Shown: one piece after another, positions 19,351-28,769 of the stretch
Layout: each line of letters begins with the position of its first letter
Numbering within the stretch: position 1 is the stretch's first letter
Made by a program: the position numbers and the translations under genes
The notes under the pieces: model-generated
What the model was told of the DNA's origin: nothing
The model's input: only the letters and a program-made list of their open reading frames with translations
Databases searched by the model: none
Assembly (NCBI GenBank): GCA_001839685.1
Contig: MLAK01000698.1
Span: forward strand, 1-64,000
Direction: 5' to 3'
Origin: Tritrichomonas foetus
Taxonomy: Eukaryota > Parabasalia > Tritrichomonadida > Tritrichomonadidae
DNA length: 64,000 bases

Positions 19351-20628
19351 CTACATTAATGAGATTCGTGTTCCTCTTCCACCTAATGAATTTCGGGCGA
19401 TATTTCCAACGTTTGAACTTCTTCTTCTTGGTGTTGGAGCTGGGGGTGCAAATGTTGATAAAGGTGCTCCAAGAGAAGCCGACAATGAAGGTCCTTTTGG
19501 GGGGCAGCTTCCAACAGATGAATTTGATTTCGAAATATTTCCAGGGACGGAATTCGAACCAAAATTACTATTCGAACTATTTGGAGATGGATTTGGCTGA
19601 GGTACAACAGGTGCATTGACAGCTTGTGAACTTGATCTCCTTTTTCGTTCAGCTGGACTTGGAAGAGTAGCTCTTCTTCCATTGCTTGCTCTCGATCTTG
19701 GTTTAGGAACAATTGGAAGTTGATTAATAGGCGGTGATTCTTTCAAAGGTGTCATTACTTTAATTTCGTATTTTCCAGCTTGATCAATTTTCATGAAAGC
19801 TGCTTTATTATTTAAGTCAGGGGAGTAATTAGAGGCAGTAAACACAGTCACTGTGCACTTTTCCGGCAAAAATGGAAAATCATAGCCGTTTTCGGCAACC
19901 TGATGGCCTCTTATTAAAAATTTCAAGTTATTATTTTGAAGAAACCGTTTTATTGGCGCAAGCCCATAAGTGCAAGTTTCACCTCTCTCGCTATCGCCGT
20001 ATTCAGAGATATTCGGGTTTGGATCCGACCAAAGAAGGTCGGTTATCATTCCAGTTGGCGGAATTGTTAGTGGACGTTTAATATTTCTTATTTGTTGAAC
20101 TTTTTCAAGTTTTGGCGAAATTCCGCCATGAATGCAAAAATACTTGGAATTAACAATTGCTGCCATCGGAAGGTACTCAAAAGTATCACAAAACAATGAC
20201 CATGTCTGGACGGTTAATTTTCGAGAGCACTCCTGAGCAAAGCCAAAAACTTCGGTCATTTCACTTGTTTCGTGATTTCCGCGAATGAGGAAAATTTGGG
20301 TGGGGTACCTAATTTTCAATGCAAAGAGCAAGCACATCACTTCAACGCTATTTGGTCCCCTGTCAACGTAATCGCCGAGAAAGAGCCATTTTGAAAATGG
20401 CGGCAATCCCCCGATTTGGAGGCATCGAACTAAATCCGTAAATTGACCATGAACATCGCCTACAACATTTATCGGTCCGGTCAAGTCTAAAACTGTTGGT
20501 TCGCTCTGGAGTATCGGTTTGACGGTTCTGCAAAGCCACTGGGCGTCTGCGGTTTTATAGTGGTATGTCTGATTACTCGTGCCCATTCCAGATGATATCA
20601 TTGCATCTAGAGTTTGCTTCACGTTCAT
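19351..20628 (-). CDS. PP1-like serine/threonine phosphatase with Ser/Pro-rich tail
   Basis: This 425-residue protein has a complete PPP catalytic domain (about 1-310): GDVHGQ, GDYVDRG, RGNHET, FCIHGG and the DLLWSDP block, so all metal-binding and catalytic residues are present. The sequence is closest in style to PP1 (DLLWSDPN, FTASNYSP). It should remove phosphate from Ser/Thr in cytosolic or nuclear targets chosen by partner subunits. The C-terminal about 110 residues are low-complexity Ser/Pro/Asn with basic patches (KPRSRASNGRRATLPS, PAPTPRRRSSN), probably disordered and themselves phosphorylated. PP1 itself normally ends soon after the catalytic core, so this tail is an addition. Confidence 0.95.
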   Translation of the reverse strand: MNVKQTLDAMISSGMGTSNQTYHYKTADAQWLCRTVKPILQSEPTVLDLTGPINVVGDVHGQFTDLVRCLQIGGLPPFSKWLFLGDYVDRGPNSVEVMCLLFALKIRYPTQIFLIRGNHETSEMTEVFGFAQECSRKLTVQTWSLFCDTFEYLPMAAIVNSKYFCIHGGISPKLEKVQQIRNIKRPLTIPPTGMITDLLWSDPNPNISEYGDSERGETCTYGLAPIKRFLQNNNLKFLIRGHQVAENGYDFPFLPEKCTVTVFTASNYSPDLNNKAAFMKIDQAGKYEIKVMTPLKESPPINQLPIVPKPRSRASNGRRATLPSPAERKRRSSSQAVNAPVVPQPNPSPNSSNSNFGSNSVPGNISKSNSSVGSCPPKGPSLSASLGAPLSTFAPPAPTPRRRSSNVGNIARNSLGGRGTRISLM

Positions 20629-20674
20629 GCTGATGTTTCCTTTTTTTCAAATTGAGGAGATTATATTTCGAGCG

Positions 20675-20687
20675 TAGTGAACTTTTT
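20675..20687 (-). promoter_or_regulatory. AAAAAGTT block joined to an initiator-like TCACTA
   Basis: The minus strand reads AAAAAGTTCACTA, combining the recurrent AAAAAGTT block with a TCA-Py-T/A initiator match, about 47-60 bp upstream of the phosphatase ATG. This is a motif match only. Confidence 0.4.
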
Positions 20688-21167
20688 GAATCATCTCATA
20701 TGAAATTTTCTAAAGTTCTATTGAAAAACTCATATTTCTCTCAAAAAATTTTGTGTTTCATAGAGATTGAATAAAATATTTTATGGAAGTGGAAAAAAAG
20801 TGGTTATTACAATCATCGATAAAGATCATGCATGAATTGATCTGAAATGAAAAAGATAGAGAAATTTTGAGATTTGATATGCCGTTTATGCGTGATTTTA
20901 TCAAAATAATCGTTTTACATTTTGAGATTTGATCCACCGAGATTAGATATTTTTTTACGACAAGGTGAAAAATGGTCAAATTATTATATGTATTTTTCTT
21001 ACAAAAGTGATTTGAGAAAACACAAATAATGTATTCAATTATTCTCAAGTTTGAAAAGTAAATCTTCCCACTCAGACCAATTATCATATATAAAAAGTTT
21101 CATTAGATTTTATGACTTTTTTCAGTTGATATATGATCAGGAAATGTAAACTATTGAAAGTGATAAG
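20688..21167. other. intergenic, AT-rich
   Basis: Divergent spacer between the phosphatase and the next plus-strand gene. No supported frame, repeat or RNA gene is seen. Confidence 0.45.
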
Positions 21168-22055
21168 ATGTATTTTGTAACTCTTTTTTTTTTCAGGCAC
21201 TTTTTAATTCAACCACTATACATATCTAATGAAAGTACAATTAAAGTTATATGTCGTGGTTGGACTTGTGGGAATTCAAAAAATAATTTGACACAAAATG
21301 ATAATTTCATTCAAATAATTCGTGATTATAAAGAAAACATTTTAAATATGTCTTTATCAACAGCTTTGGATAAATTTTTATTGGATGGATTTATTCCTGC
21401 AATTTCAGCGGCTGGCTTGTTCCATCTATTCGAAATTGATGATTTTAGCTACAATCCACAAAAATCACTTGAACTTCTTAAAAAATGTGCCAGTGATGGT
21501 TATTGGGCATGTCATGAACATCTTGCCTTCCACCCATTAATAACTAACCCTTCTGAACAAGACTTTCATCTTCATGAAGGTGCAAAATTAGGTTCAGTAA
21601 GTTCTATGTATACAATTGCATTAAATTGCATTGAAAATGAAAAATATGAAGAAGCAAATAATTATTTGTTTCATTTACTTTATGCAATTTCAGGAAACTG
21701 GTTCCAGAAAAGAAGAGCCGGTTTGGAGTATGCAGATGATGTAAAATCAATCCTGTTAAATAACAATAAATCATTACATTCTTGGCGTGACTTGAAAAAG
21801 AAAGCAAAAAGTGGTCACCTTCCTGCAGCGCTTTGGATTTTTGATGGATTACGAACAGGAAGATTCAACGAAATTTCAGCAAAAGAAATGGCTTTTCTTG
21901 CATCAAATTATGTTGAAAATGGTCTTTTAAAAACTGATGCTCTTTCTGCTCTTAATTCTAAAGATAGATTCAACAAAAAAGAAGTAATGAAATATTTGGT
22001 AAGAATGGGCGATAAAGTTGCAGAAGCTTTTCTTTCTTATCCAGATTTTTTCTAA
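21168..22055 (+). CDS. Sel1-like repeat protein, N-terminus uncertain
   Basis: The 295-residue frame contains helical Sel1-like pairs, for example PQKSLELLKKCASDGYWACH and HEGAKLGSVSSMYTIALN. Repeat proteins of this kind act as adaptors, as in the ER-associated degradation factor SEL1L/Hrd3, but no specific assignment is justified. The first residues (MYFVTLFFFRHFL) come from a T-run and look unlike the rest. A second in-frame ATG lies at 21348 (MSLSTALDKF). The T-run ends in CAG at about 21195-21197 like a 3' splice site, but the trichomonad branch/acceptor signal is absent, so an intron is doubtful. Confidence 0.6.
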   Translation: MYFVTLFFFRHFLIQPLYISNESTIKVICRGWTCGNSKNNLTQNDNFIQIIRDYKENILNMSLSTALDKFLLDGFIPAISAAGLFHLFEIDDFSYNPQKSLELLKKCASDGYWACHEHLAFHPLITNPSEQDFHLHEGAKLGSVSSMYTIALNCIENEKYEEANNYLFHLLYAISGNWFQKRRAGLEYADDVKSILLNNNKSLHSWRDLKKKAKSGHLPAALWIFDGLRTGRFNEISAKEMAFLASNYVENGLLKTDALSALNSKDRFNKKEVMKYLVRMGDKVAEAFLSYPDFF

Positions 22056-22207
22056 ATTTGTAATTAATAAAATGTTCATTAATCTTTCCTTGTCACTTAT
22101 TTATTTGAATATTTTTATGAATAAATAGTTACATATCACCAAAGATCAGTTTTCAAGACAAAAATACAAATAAAAATGCCGCATGAAAAAGTTTAATTTA
22201 AAGATTA

Positions 22208-23269
22208 TTACCAATTTGAAATATGAATAATACTATTCACCATTTTACAAAAAGCAATATGCATTATCGAACTTCTCCAAAGTTCAACAGATTGTTGACT
22301 TTTTGCATAAAAAATATGTTGAGACTTGTCTAAGGGAATCAATTTATTCTTTTCGATTCGAAATCCAATTGGTTCATCAGTTTCACTCGATATCATAAAC
22401 GAATATGGTTTATCTTTTTCAACTGGTGATGAAAATATGATATTAACTAAAGGAATTCCACCAAGTAGTTTTTGTTTATTGCTTCGGGTATAATACATCA
22501 AAGAATCATTTTCAATTACAACAAAAACATCTTTTAATGTTTTCATTACTCCAGCTCTTGTTGAAAGAGTACCAGACATTCCATATCTAGGTGGAAATCT
22601 TGGATCGCTAAAAGAATAACTGAGTATTAGTGGTTCTTCAGTAAGCTGTTTATATAAATAGGAAATTGCAGAAACTCCTAAATTTTTCACTTCACAATTG
22701 GAATTACAATAATCAAGAAAAGTGTTGACAGCAAGTGGCTGTTCCATTAAGAAATTTAAAGAGTGAGAAATTGCACATAATATTAAATGACAAAGTGAAC
22801 CAAATGAAAGTCCTTCCAAAAAATTTTGTTCATATAAAGTTTCTCCAATTGTTTTAATAAATGAAATAAAAATCGATCTTGTGTATGGAAGTGCCACTCT
22901 TGGACATAAAACATGAAGTGCATCAACAAATGGAAGAAGATCAATCACTGGTGATCGATAAAATAAATTTGGAAAAAGTGGAGCAAAAAGATTGGAATTA
23001 AAAAAAAGTTGAGATAAAGCATGTGGTGATGCTTTTGAAAAGAAAAGATGTTTGGCAATTTCATCAGGAGAAGCATCATCACCTAATACAGAAATAATTT
23101 TGTCATATTGCTCAATAGGATTTAAATTAAAAGCATCGATTTCTTCTTCAGAATTTTCTTTCATTTTATAAGTGATTGGAATGTAACATGGCTTTATCTT
23201 TGGGGCATCAGGCGATATATAAGGCTTGTCTCCTGAGGTAGGGCATAAAAACAACCCATCTCGAGACAT
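22208..23269 (-). CDS. PH-like domain protein
   Basis: In this 353-residue protein the last about 120 residues read like a pleckstrin-homology domain: a first strand around MSGTLSTRAGVMKTLKDVFV, a core strand DSLMYYTRSNKQ, and a final helix with the invariant-type Trp in VELWRSSIMHIAF. Residues about 45-215 are helical (PHALSQLFFNSN and DEIAKHLFF segments) and could be a divergent Sec7-type exchange-factor domain, since Sec7-PH pairs are common. I cannot confirm the Sec7 catalytic Glu. PH domains bind phosphoinositides or proteins, so a membrane-traffic role is likely. Confidence 0.55.
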   Translation of the reverse strand: MSRDGLFLCPTSGDKPYISPDAPKIKPCYIPITYKMKENSEEEIDAFNLNPIEQYDKIISVLGDDASPDEIAKHLFFSKASPHALSQLFFNSNLFAPLFPNLFYRSPVIDLLPFVDALHVLCPRVALPYTRSIFISFIKTIGETLYEQNFLEGLSFGSLCHLILCAISHSLNFLMEQPLAVNTFLDYCNSNCEVKNLGVSAISYLYKQLTEEPLILSYSFSDPRFPPRYGMSGTLSTRAGVMKTLKDVFVVIENDSLMYYTRSNKQKLLGGIPLVNIIFSSPVEKDKPYSFMISSETDEPIGFRIEKNKLIPLDKSQHIFYAKSQQSVELWRSSIMHIAFCKMVNSIIHISNW

Positions 23270-23713
23270 TCACGTTGATAATATTTGGTTAACTAAATTT
23301 TTGTTAACAAAAATATCAATGGAAATAAAGTGTGACCACTTTTCATAAATTTGACTTTTTATTTGACCTTTTATGTTCACAGTATTTAAATACTTATTCA
23401 TAATTTTTTGTTTTATTAAGTTTATTCAGTGTTTTCTATAAACTTTTTATTTCTTAGCATGTTTTAAAAGTCCAAATCAAATATCTAAATTCATTCCAAC
23501 TCTAATATTTCTAACAAATAGGTAAGATATAATATGATATCATTGCTTCAAGTTAAAAAATTAAATTTTCTGATTCTCATGTATGATGGCTATCGAATTA
23601 TTATTTGAGAGTTAAAAAAAAGCGAAAAAGAAAAAATAATAGAATAGAAATATACCCACATACACCTTTTATAAAAATATGCAATATACAATAGTTAATA
23701 TATAAAATGTAAA
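23270..23713. other. intergenic, AT-rich
   Basis: Upstream side of the PH-like gene and downstream side of the deubiquitinase, both on the minus strand. No gene or repeat is supported. Confidence 0.45.
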
Positions 23714-26141
23714 TTACATTCGAATGGGACTAGGAGATGATAAAGCTGGCTTTTCATCATTAATTCGATGATAAAAAAGTACATAAGCCGTCTCAGAATC
23801 AGTCACCTTTTGTGTTGTTTGATAAACAGCATCATCATTGTAAGTGTACCATTGTTTTTCAGTATCTGAATATGAGGTTGCCGTATAATGACCACCACTC
23901 ATTGTGCCAATGTGGTTGACAACAGAATAAAGCTTATAAGTCAAATTCTCTTTATTCTGAGGTCCAATTACATATGGTGCCATGTCTATTGTTTCAGGGA
24001 AATCTATTTTCGCAAATATTTTCTTAAAAGATCCATCTTTAACAATGAATCTTTTAATATGAAGAATAAGAATATCAGGAACACTCCAAATATTCAATCT
24101 AGCAATTGCGGGAACCAATGTTCGACATTTTGGACAGAACCATTCATTTAGCTCATCTAATTTATCTGGAAATGAAAAGCATTCAAAGCATTTTGCTAAA
24201 GTCATTTCAATTTCATTAGCAATTTTTGAAGCATCACATGATTTATCAGTTGGCATTACAGCTGGCCAATTAAAACCTTCACTTGTTTTCGATTTAAGTG
24301 GATTTAATGTAACTTTTATTGAATTTGTTGAAAGTTGTGGGATTTCAGAAACATCAAATGTTCTCATTTCAGGATGTAAAGGTTCAGCATATAAAAGTTG
24401 ATTTTGATCTTTAAGATGTTCTGCCAAATTTTCTGAAATTTCATTTGCAATTCTTTTATCTAACATTCTACATGCATCATTGATCGGATATTTTGTTTCT
24501 TCCCAATAAAAAGATAATCTTTTTTCTATATGTTTTTGAATATTTCGGATAGTTCGTGGAACTTCTATTAAGAAAGGTCCATCTATTAAATTATTTGTGT
24601 TCTTTTTGTTTTCAAATTCAACAAAAACATTAATAAATGAATAAACTTTAGTCATATCAGGAATTTCAAAGACAAAGTATTCAATTTTCCTTAATGCAGG
24701 CATTAATCGTAGGCCATGGTCACCAACAAGGTCGTCTCTATAAATAACAACACATTCTTTAATTTTGAATCTATCAATTGCATCATTTTTTATATTTTCA
24801 AGTTCTGTTGTTGAAATCGCATGAATTTTGATGAAATGTCGTTCTTGCTTTAAATCCCATGGTACAAAGAAATATCTTAAAGTGCACATACGCTCAGTAG
24901 GAAGAGGTAAAGTTACGCATAAATAAGGATCAAACACGAAATTTTGTGTATTACATTTAGGACATCTTAATTCTGATCTTAATTGTCCATGAAACAAATC
25001 AACAATGATTGAATCATTTTACAATTTATGTCGTTTCCAAGAAGCTTCAGCTGCTGTTTCTTGACATGAAGCATCATCACCTTCAATACCTTCAATATAT
25101 TCTTTTTTATTGGCACGATTCAAATCTTCATGTAAACCATCTAATAAAAACATCATCAATTCTTGAGCATCATGCTGCATGTGATCTCCAAATCTTGGGG
25201 CAAATTGAACAACTGTATCCAGCAATCTTTTAAGAGAAAGTGTTTTCACATCTTTAGTCCAAATATCATTCACTAATTGTGCAAACGAATTGGACAATTG
25301 TCCATCAGTAGATAAATGGTTTATATGGTTAATATTTTCTCGCCAATTTGCATTCATGAAAAAAGATGCAAATAAATGTGTGTGAGATAAAGATTGAACA
25401 GCACTATTGAAGAAACAAGTATTACCTAAATTAGATAAACCAACAAGTCCTTTAGTTGTTGCATTAAAAACACCAAAAGGACGGATTCCAATTGACATTG
25501 ATGAATTTGTTCGAGATGCTAATCTACCACGTGAACGAGATCGAGTAATGAATTGACCGTTTTCATTTCTGACCTGTAATAAAAGTTCTTGAGTATCAAC
25601 AAGATGGAGATTATAAATATATGAATTATCAGATATAGGAGGAAGAATATTATGATTCCAAAAATCACAAATTCTTGAATTATTTGGATTGACATTAAAT
25701 TTTTCACATGCTCTCTTTTTGATATCTAAAACTTGTTCATATTTATGTGCTTTAATTTCAACTGATTCATTTTGATAGAAAACGGAAAATGTTAACTCTA
25801 TTAAAATAGGGACAGGTGTATGTTTTTCTGGATGGTCAATTATTTTGACCTTGATTTCAGGTCCACCTGGATACCATTCGTTCAAAATATTCCACAGGGG
25901 AGGCGAAAGTAAAACAAAATCGTATTTTTCGGTTAGTGTTGGCTTGAGTTTGTCTTTGAGAAGCAAATTTCGATTGTCAATTGAGTCTAATTTGATCGAA
26001 TCATCTGGCTTCGAGACGTCAATTCCGACGCTCTTTTTCCACTTATTGAACCATGCAGCGGAGATTAAAAATGCGTTTGACTTGGATTTGATTGAGTTTT
26101 TCGATTTAAGTGTAAGAAATTTATTTCCGATCAAAAAGCAT
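23714..26141 (-). pseudogene. USP-type deubiquitinase (USP4/15-like) with premature in-frame stop
   Basis: The frame from about 26140 to 23714 encodes one USP-family cysteine protease in two pieces. Piece 1 (to 25019) has a DUSP-like domain (FLISAAWFNKWKK, LSPPLWNILNEWYPGG), a ubiquitin-like segment and the Cys box GLSNLGNTCFFNSAVQSLS. Piece 2 has two Zn-binding CxxC pairs (CPKCNTQN, CPKCRT) and the His box HIGTMSGGHYTATSYSD. Between them a TAA at 25019-25021 sits in frame: HKL, stop, NDSIIVDLFHGQ. That matches the HLxRNDSIIVD block of USP4/15, so nothing is missing except one codon. The frame also lacks an in-frame ATG. An ATG at 26139-26141 would open it if one T of the following T5 run were removed. 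Either the copy is a young pseudogene, or there are two sequencing errors, or the stop is read through. Confidence 0.85.
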
Positions 26142-26609
26142 TGAATTCACATCAAAAACCGTTTACATTCAATATTTGAATAAAACATTTGAATAATCAA
26201 GCAATGAATTTTTGAATAAGATTTTAATTGTATCATTTTTAGATTGTCACATCAAATTTATAATTATTGATTAGATGGTAACTCTTTTTAACAATCAAAT
26301 TTCGTGATATGAAATGTTTATTCGTCAAGAAATCCTTCTGCCTAGATATGAAATAACTATAATACATTTGTTGATAGATGCATTTTTTGCATGAAGCATT
26401 TATTAATGAGGATTGAAGAACAAAATGAAAGATAACCTATACTGCATTTACTTTTATTAGAATTTTTAATACTTATGATTATATTCATAATTAACATTTT
26501 TATATTAAAAACTATGATACTGAAAGAGATTGATAAAGATATTTGGAAATATTTCCATATGTTAATTAACATAATAACAAAGATACAATTGATTCAAAAT
26601 ACATAACAT
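26142..26609. other. intergenic, AT-rich
   Basis: A 71-codon minus-strand frame at 26357-26572 is Ile/Ser-rich and looks like chance. No repeat or RNA gene is recognised. Confidence 0.45.
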
Positions 26610-27398
26610 TTAATGTAGAAGAGATTTCGAAGTTTTGAAGAGTTCATAATTCTGACTTGTTTTCATAAACTCGTCAATATGAAACCCAAACAAATACCCA
26701 GAGATTGAAATTCTGTATCTTGTTCCACCAGATGACTCAAATTCCGAAAAATTATAGTTGAATGGAGTAACAACTGAATAGTAAAATTGTTCAGTTGAAT
26801 AAATACATAATTTTTCACTTGATTGATTGCTGTCAATCAAATCGATTGCTCGATTATAATCAAAGCTTGGCAATTTTTGTGAACTTTCTTCAAGTTTCTT
26901 TTGAGCAGTTCCAGTGAAAGCCTTTGCCAGTACTTTTCCTTCTTTAAAAATGAAGGCATATGTTGCACAAGATACCACACCACATTTTATAGATTTGGAA
27001 ATGCTCTTGAAGCTCTCCCATGCCTCTGTCTGATTTTCTGGCCCTTTGTACACAAATGTCACTAAATTATGAAATTCAGGAGAAAGTTTAAATTTCTTTT
27101 CTGTTGTAATAGAAAATCGTGAAAAAAGAAGTTCTAAATTTTCTTCTTCCTTTCTTGGTGTCGATGTTGCGGATGGTGATTGGATCATTGATGGCGGACA
27201 GAATAGTTTTTTCTGAGGTGTAGATGGCTTTGATGATTCCAACATATTTAGTATATTAATCGCTTCCTTTTCACTTTCCCTATGTGATTTCATTGGAGAT
27301 GATGATTGTGCCCAAAGAAGAGAGAGATCGCTCTTCCCTCCTGATGTAGAAGTCTTCTTAATCGGACTGTCAAATGTGCGCAAAAAGTGAAGAGACAT
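26610..27398 (-). CDS. unknown protein with Ser/Pro-rich N-terminus
   Basis: I do not recognise this 262-residue protein. Residues 1-95 are Ser/Pro/Lys-rich and likely disordered, with several SP/TP sites (STPQKK, SPSATSTPRK) suitable for proline-directed kinases. Residues about 105-250 look folded, alternating beta strands and helices (LVTFVYKGPENQTEAWESF, GVVSCATYAFIF). No signal peptide or membrane helix is seen. A nuclear or cell-cycle-regulated role would fit the SP/TP cluster but is only an inference. Confidence 0.6.
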   Translation of the reverse strand: MSLHFLRTFDSPIKKTSTSGGKSDLSLLWAQSSSPMKSHRESEKEAINILNMLESSKPSTPQKKLFCPPSMIQSPSATSTPRKEEENLELLFSRFSITTEKKFKLSPEFHNLVTFVYKGPENQTEAWESFKSISKSIKCGVVSCATYAFIFKEGKVLAKAFTGTAQKKLEESSQKLPSFDYNRAIDLIDSNQSSEKLCIYSTEQFYYSVVTPFNYNFSEFESSGGTRYRISISGYLFGFHIDEFMKTSQNYELFKTSKSLLH

Positions 27399-27736
27399 TT
27401 CCTAACTAAAATCGAAGAAAATGGAAGAAAGGATGTGAGATTTTCCCGCACATGAAAAATACCGCCTTTTTTGAAACTCAATATAACTTTTTAAATGCAT
27501 ATATGTTCACCGATAAAAATAATCAACCGATTTTTCAATTAAAATGGCGCAAAAAGCATTCACAGTTTTTTCTGAATTTATATAGCCAGTAATCATTCAA
27601 AATTCAATAAAAAACGATACAATTCATATGAATTCCAAAAAGAAAATATATTTTAAACATAATGAGCAATGTATATATATATAGCACGCTTGTGCATGGA
27701 CTAAAAAGAAATATGCACACAAACATATTTTCCATT
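27399..27736. other. intergenic, AT-rich
   Basis: Short spacer between two minus-strand genes. It has a short TA microsatellite near 27669-27681. No gene is seen. Confidence 0.45.
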
Positions 27737-28399
27737 TCATTCAGTCGAACGAAGTTCAGAAACCGCATTCGCCAAACATTCAAATAATTGCGCAAGTTTT
27801 TCATAGTCCTGCTTCATCGTGTAAGCATATGCAGCCCACGCGTGAACCTGCCTTCCAATTTTGAATGCATTATATTTCTCTTGTACTTCAATCAAACGAA
27901 TCGTTTTTTCTTTCGCCAATTGGAGACAGCTCCTTTTCAGTTCTCTGGCCGCATCAATGTTTTGCTTGAGCTTAATTGACTTTTCTGCGTAATTTATTTC
28001 CGTCAAATTTTGTTTTGCTTCGGCATCTTTTAGTTCGGCATCGACCAACTTCTTTGTGGCCTCATCCACGCTCCGCATGGCGGCAAACTGGTCTCTGGAC
28101 GTGGCCTTGACAACTTTGAATCTGGCGATGACATCTTTGAGGTCTTCCGAGCAGCGGATCTCGGAATTTGCAATTCGCGTATTTATATTGATGATGGCGG
28201 TCAAAACATTCATTATGTCGTGCATGGCTGATCCGTAGTGAAGTGTGTCAGAAAGGACCATTGCTTCGAGATTCTGTGCGAAAGTTGTAAGCTGTTGTGA
28301 TAAAAGGAGCCTTTTGTTGCCTGTTGCTTCTATAACTGAATAGATTCGCTTGTAAGCGCCCGCTGTGTCGATTTCGTGATGAAGGTTTGAAGAAAACAT
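27737..28399 (-). CDS. BAR-like helical protein (sorting-nexin/arfaptin type)
   Basis: This 220-residue protein is almost entirely helical, with the spacing and charge pattern of a BAR domain. There is an N-terminal helix (AGAYKRIYSVIEATGNKRLLL), a long central helix rich in Ala/Lys/Glu (VDEATKKLVDAELKDAEAKQ) and a last helix (WAAYAYTMKQDYEKLAQL). It resembles the C-terminal BAR region of Vps5/SNX-type sorting nexins but has no PX domain. BAR dimers bind and curve membranes, so a role in endosomal sorting or tubulation is likely. The gene is GC-richer than its surroundings. Confidence 0.5.
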   Translation of the reverse strand: MFSSNLHHEIDTAGAYKRIYSVIEATGNKRLLLSQQLTTFAQNLEAMVLSDTLHYGSAMHDIMNVLTAIININTRIANSEIRCSEDLKDVIARFKVVKATSRDQFAAMRSVDEATKKLVDAELKDAEAKQNLTEINYAEKSIKLKQNIDAARELKRSCLQLAKEKTIRLIEVQEKYNAFKIGRQVHAWAAYAYTMKQDYEKLAQLFECLANAVSELRSTE

Positions 28400-28769
28400 G
28401 CTTTCGAGAGTGAAAGAGAAAAACTTGTTAAAAAAAAGGCTAATTTATCAGGGTCAACGATAGGACGATTGACCATTGAATTTTTTTTCTAAAAGAAAGA
28501 CGATCATTTACAATTTGATTCTGTGAAATGAGGTAATTGAATTTGTTACAATTTTAAATAAATCAAAAACGTTTTTGATTGAAATATTTTCATAACTTTG
28601 AATTAAAGTTAAAACTTTTTCTGTTTCGATAGACGAAGTAATTTTGATGATTATCAAGCATTTGATTATTTGAAAAGTCTATCAATTCTTTCATTTCTGG
28701 TTCAATTTTGTACTTTCATTCATTTTTGTTTTTTTTTTCAATTCAATTTTCGATTGAAAAATAATTAAT
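28400..28769. other. divergent promoter region
   Basis: About 370 bp between the BAR-like gene (minus) and the cyclase-like gene (plus). AACTTTTT-type blocks occur near 28425 (as AAACTTG) and at about 28612. No gene is seen. Confidence 0.4.

Noticed and set aside
21185..21197. T-run ending CAG as a 3' splice site
   Set aside because: The trichomonad acceptor signal (ACTAACACACAG type) is missing and no matching donor was found.
26357..26572. 71-codon minus-strand frame
   Set aside because: Repetitive Ile/Ser content typical of AT-rich chance frames; no domain or neighbour support.
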